DNA from: Desulfobacterales bacterium
GTDB taxonomy: Bacteria; Desulfobacterota; Desulfobacteria; Desulfobacterales; Desulfosalsimonadaceae
Direction of reading: 5' to 3'
Length of the DNA stretch: 8,037 nt
NCBI GenBank assembly: GCA_029933295.1
Contig: JAOZOL010000100.1
Span: forward strand, 1 to 8,037
Below the pieces are notes generated by a model, which searched no databases, was not told the origin of the DNA, and was given only the letters and a program-made list of their open reading frames with translations. Below are positions 7,428-8,037 of this stretch, piece by piece (the stretch's first letter is position 1; every line of letters begins with the position of its first letter). A program made the translations under genes and the position numbers.

Positions 7428-7517
7428 AATACCTTTATTACATAAGAGTAATTGAGATTACAAAATTGTCATATTCTGGGGCCTGTCAGCCATAAAACAC
7501 CTATCCATGGAAAAACA

Positions 7518-7533
7518 TGCAATTCATATTCCA
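7518..7533 (-). promoter_or_regulatory. Candidate sigma-54 promoter of the fimT-pilY1 operon
   Basis: The minus strand reads TGGAATATGAATTGCA, matching the sigma-54 pattern TGG-N8-TTGCA, with GG at 7532-7531 and GC at 7520-7519 spaced as required. The predicted start would be near 7507, giving an 80-nt leader before fimT. A second, weaker GG-N10-GC match (TGGCAGGCAGCCGGCA) lies at 7551-7566 on the same strand. Type IV pilin genes are often under RpoN and PilR control, which makes this plausible. It rests on a short motif only, and I saw no better sigma-70 site for this operon. Confidence 0.42.
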
Positions 7534-7611
7534 GCAAATTACTTTCGTTTTGCCGGCTGCCTGCCAATTTCCCCTGGTCCTGGTGTTTTTGTTTGTATTC
7601 TTGTTAGAGAC

Positions 7612-7630
7612 TTTCGGCAGATAGCCGAAA
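7612..7630. repeat. Perfect short dyad, possible activator-binding site or hairpin
   Basis: TTTCGGC (7612-7618) and GCCGAAA (7624-7630) form a perfect 7-bp inverted repeat around a 5-nt centre. No T-run follows on either strand, so it is a poor terminator. Its centre is about 114 bp upstream of the start predicted from the sigma-54-like site, a usual distance for an enhancer-binding activator. It also lies about 25 bp upstream of the dprA -35 candidate. Confidence 0.4.
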
Positions 7631-7654
7631 AAATTGAGCTAATAAAAAATTAAC

Positions 7655-7682
7655 TTGACTAACCGGGATCATTCTGTTTAGT
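7655..7682 (+). promoter_or_regulatory. Weak sigma-70-like promoter candidate for dprA
   Basis: TTGACT at 7655-7660 is a good -35 match. A 16-bp spacer leads to TTTAGT at 7677-7682, which matches the -10 consensus at 4 of 6 positions. It would give a leader of about 55 nt before the dprA ATG at 7744. The -10 element is poor, so this is tentative. Confidence 0.3.
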
Positions 7683-7743
7683 ACGGCTCATTTGCAGGCA
7701 TCGTATTTTCGTCCGGGTAGGAGTTTTTTTTATTTTTTCTTGA

Positions 7744-8037
7744 ATGGCTGTAACAGACAAGGCAAAGATGGCGCGGGAACAGCTTGATTACTGGCTGGCG
7801 ATAACTATGATCGATGGCCTGGGGTTGAAAGGCATTAACCGCCTTCTTCAGTCCTATGTTGATCCTGAACGGATTTTTGCGGTTACGGCGGCGGAACTGA
7901 CTTCCCGCTGCGGTCTTCGTCCGGAGATTGCCACGGCGGTTTCCTCTTTCTCCAGTTGGAAACGGGTGGCTGGAGAAAGAGAAAAGGCGGAGCGCCTGGG
8001 GATGCAAATTATTTCCCGGGCGGATGAACGATATCCA
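7744..8037 (+). CDS. dprA: DNA-processing protein DprA, N-terminal part (runs off the right edge)
   Basis: The first 98 codons are open to the window end. The translation begins MAVTDKAKMAREQLDYWL and continues with AITMIDGLGLKGINRLLQSY, then PERIFAVTAAEL, and ends GMQIISRADERYP. This is the usual N-terminal SAM-like region of DprA/Smf, followed by the start of its Rossmann-type domain (the 'I-x-x-x-D-x-x-YP' signature). DprA binds incoming single-stranded DNA in the cytoplasm and loads RecA during natural transformation. An in-frame TGA lies immediately before the ATG at 7744. That ATG has no nearby Shine-Dalgarno, whereas the ATG at 7768 has AAGG 5 nt upstream, so the true start may be 7768; both keep the conserved YWLAIT segment. 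The nucleotide-binding domain and C-terminal winged helix lie outside the window. Confidence 0.93.
   Translation, partial: MAVTDKAKMAREQLDYWLAITMIDGLGLKGINRLLQSYVDPERIFAVTAAELTSRCGLRPEIATAVSSFSSWKRVAGEREKAERLGMQIISRADERYP

Larger units (their letters stand above)
7428..7743. other. Divergent intergenic region between fimT and dprA
   Basis: This 316-bp AT-rich stretch has no convincing coding sequence. It holds the sigma-54-like candidates facing fimT, a 7-bp dyad, a weak sigma-70-like candidate facing dprA, and a T-rich run (7724-7740) just upstream of the dprA start. A TAGGAG at 7718-7723 is 20 nt from the dprA ATG, too far to be an ordinary ribosome binding site. Confidence 0.7.

Noticed and set aside
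7720..7742. T-rich run before dprA as an intrinsic terminator
   Set aside because: No GC-rich hairpin precedes it on the plus strand, and no gene upstream reads toward it.
7678..8007. Minus-strand open frame of 109 codons opposite dprA
   Set aside because: It is antisense to clearly conserved DprA sequence and is low in recognisable features; a shadow.

Overview
The window carries a complete minor-pilin / pilus-tip operon of a type IVa pilus, read on the minus strand, and the 5' end of the competence gene dprA, read divergently on the plus strand. The operon order is fimT(gspH)-pilW-pilV-pilX-pilY1-small secreted protein. Intermediate GC content by eye, the one-operon minor-pilin layout and the style of the proteins (PilY1 with an N-terminal von Willebrand factor A domain, acidic Ca-loop-like segments, short PilX) fit a Gram-negative bacterium, most likely a deltaproteobacterial (Desulfobacterota-type) lineage. 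The lineage is inferred from resemblance and is not proven.

Layout from right to left, in the direction of operon transcription: dprA starts near 7744 and runs off the right edge. A 316-bp divergent intergenic region (7428-7743) holds a sigma-54-like promoter candidate facing the pilin operon, a perfect 7-bp dyad about 114 bp upstream of its predicted start site, and a weak sigma-70-like candidate for dprA. Then come fimT (6822-7427), pilW (5872-6831, 10-bp overlap with fimT), pilV (5275-5853), pilX (4799-5275, sharing one base with pilV), a 130-bp gap containing an inverted repeat, pilY1 (526-4668) and a 107-residue basic protein with a signal peptide (182-505). An intrinsic terminator hairpin at 41-81 closes the operon.

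How the genes work together: FimT/GspH, PilW, PilV and PilX are pseudopilin-like subunits processed by the prepilin peptidase. In characterised systems they form a complex that primes pilus assembly and carries the large PilY1 protein at the fibre tip, where it acts in adhesion, surface sensing and control of retraction. The adjacent dprA encodes the protein that receives incoming single-stranded DNA during natural transformation, a process that commonly uses type IV pili.

The most notable feature is in PilY1. A CUB-like domain (about residues 303-414) with an apparently intact Glu-Asp-Asp calcium triad interrupts the N-terminal VWA region. The calcium-binding loop normally found in the C-terminal beta-propeller has instead lost its acidic ligands. 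Acidic DxDxD loops occur in FimT, PilW and the VWA part of PilY1, so calcium binding may have been redistributed within this tip complex. I found no CRISPR array, insertion sequence, tRNA or rRNA.
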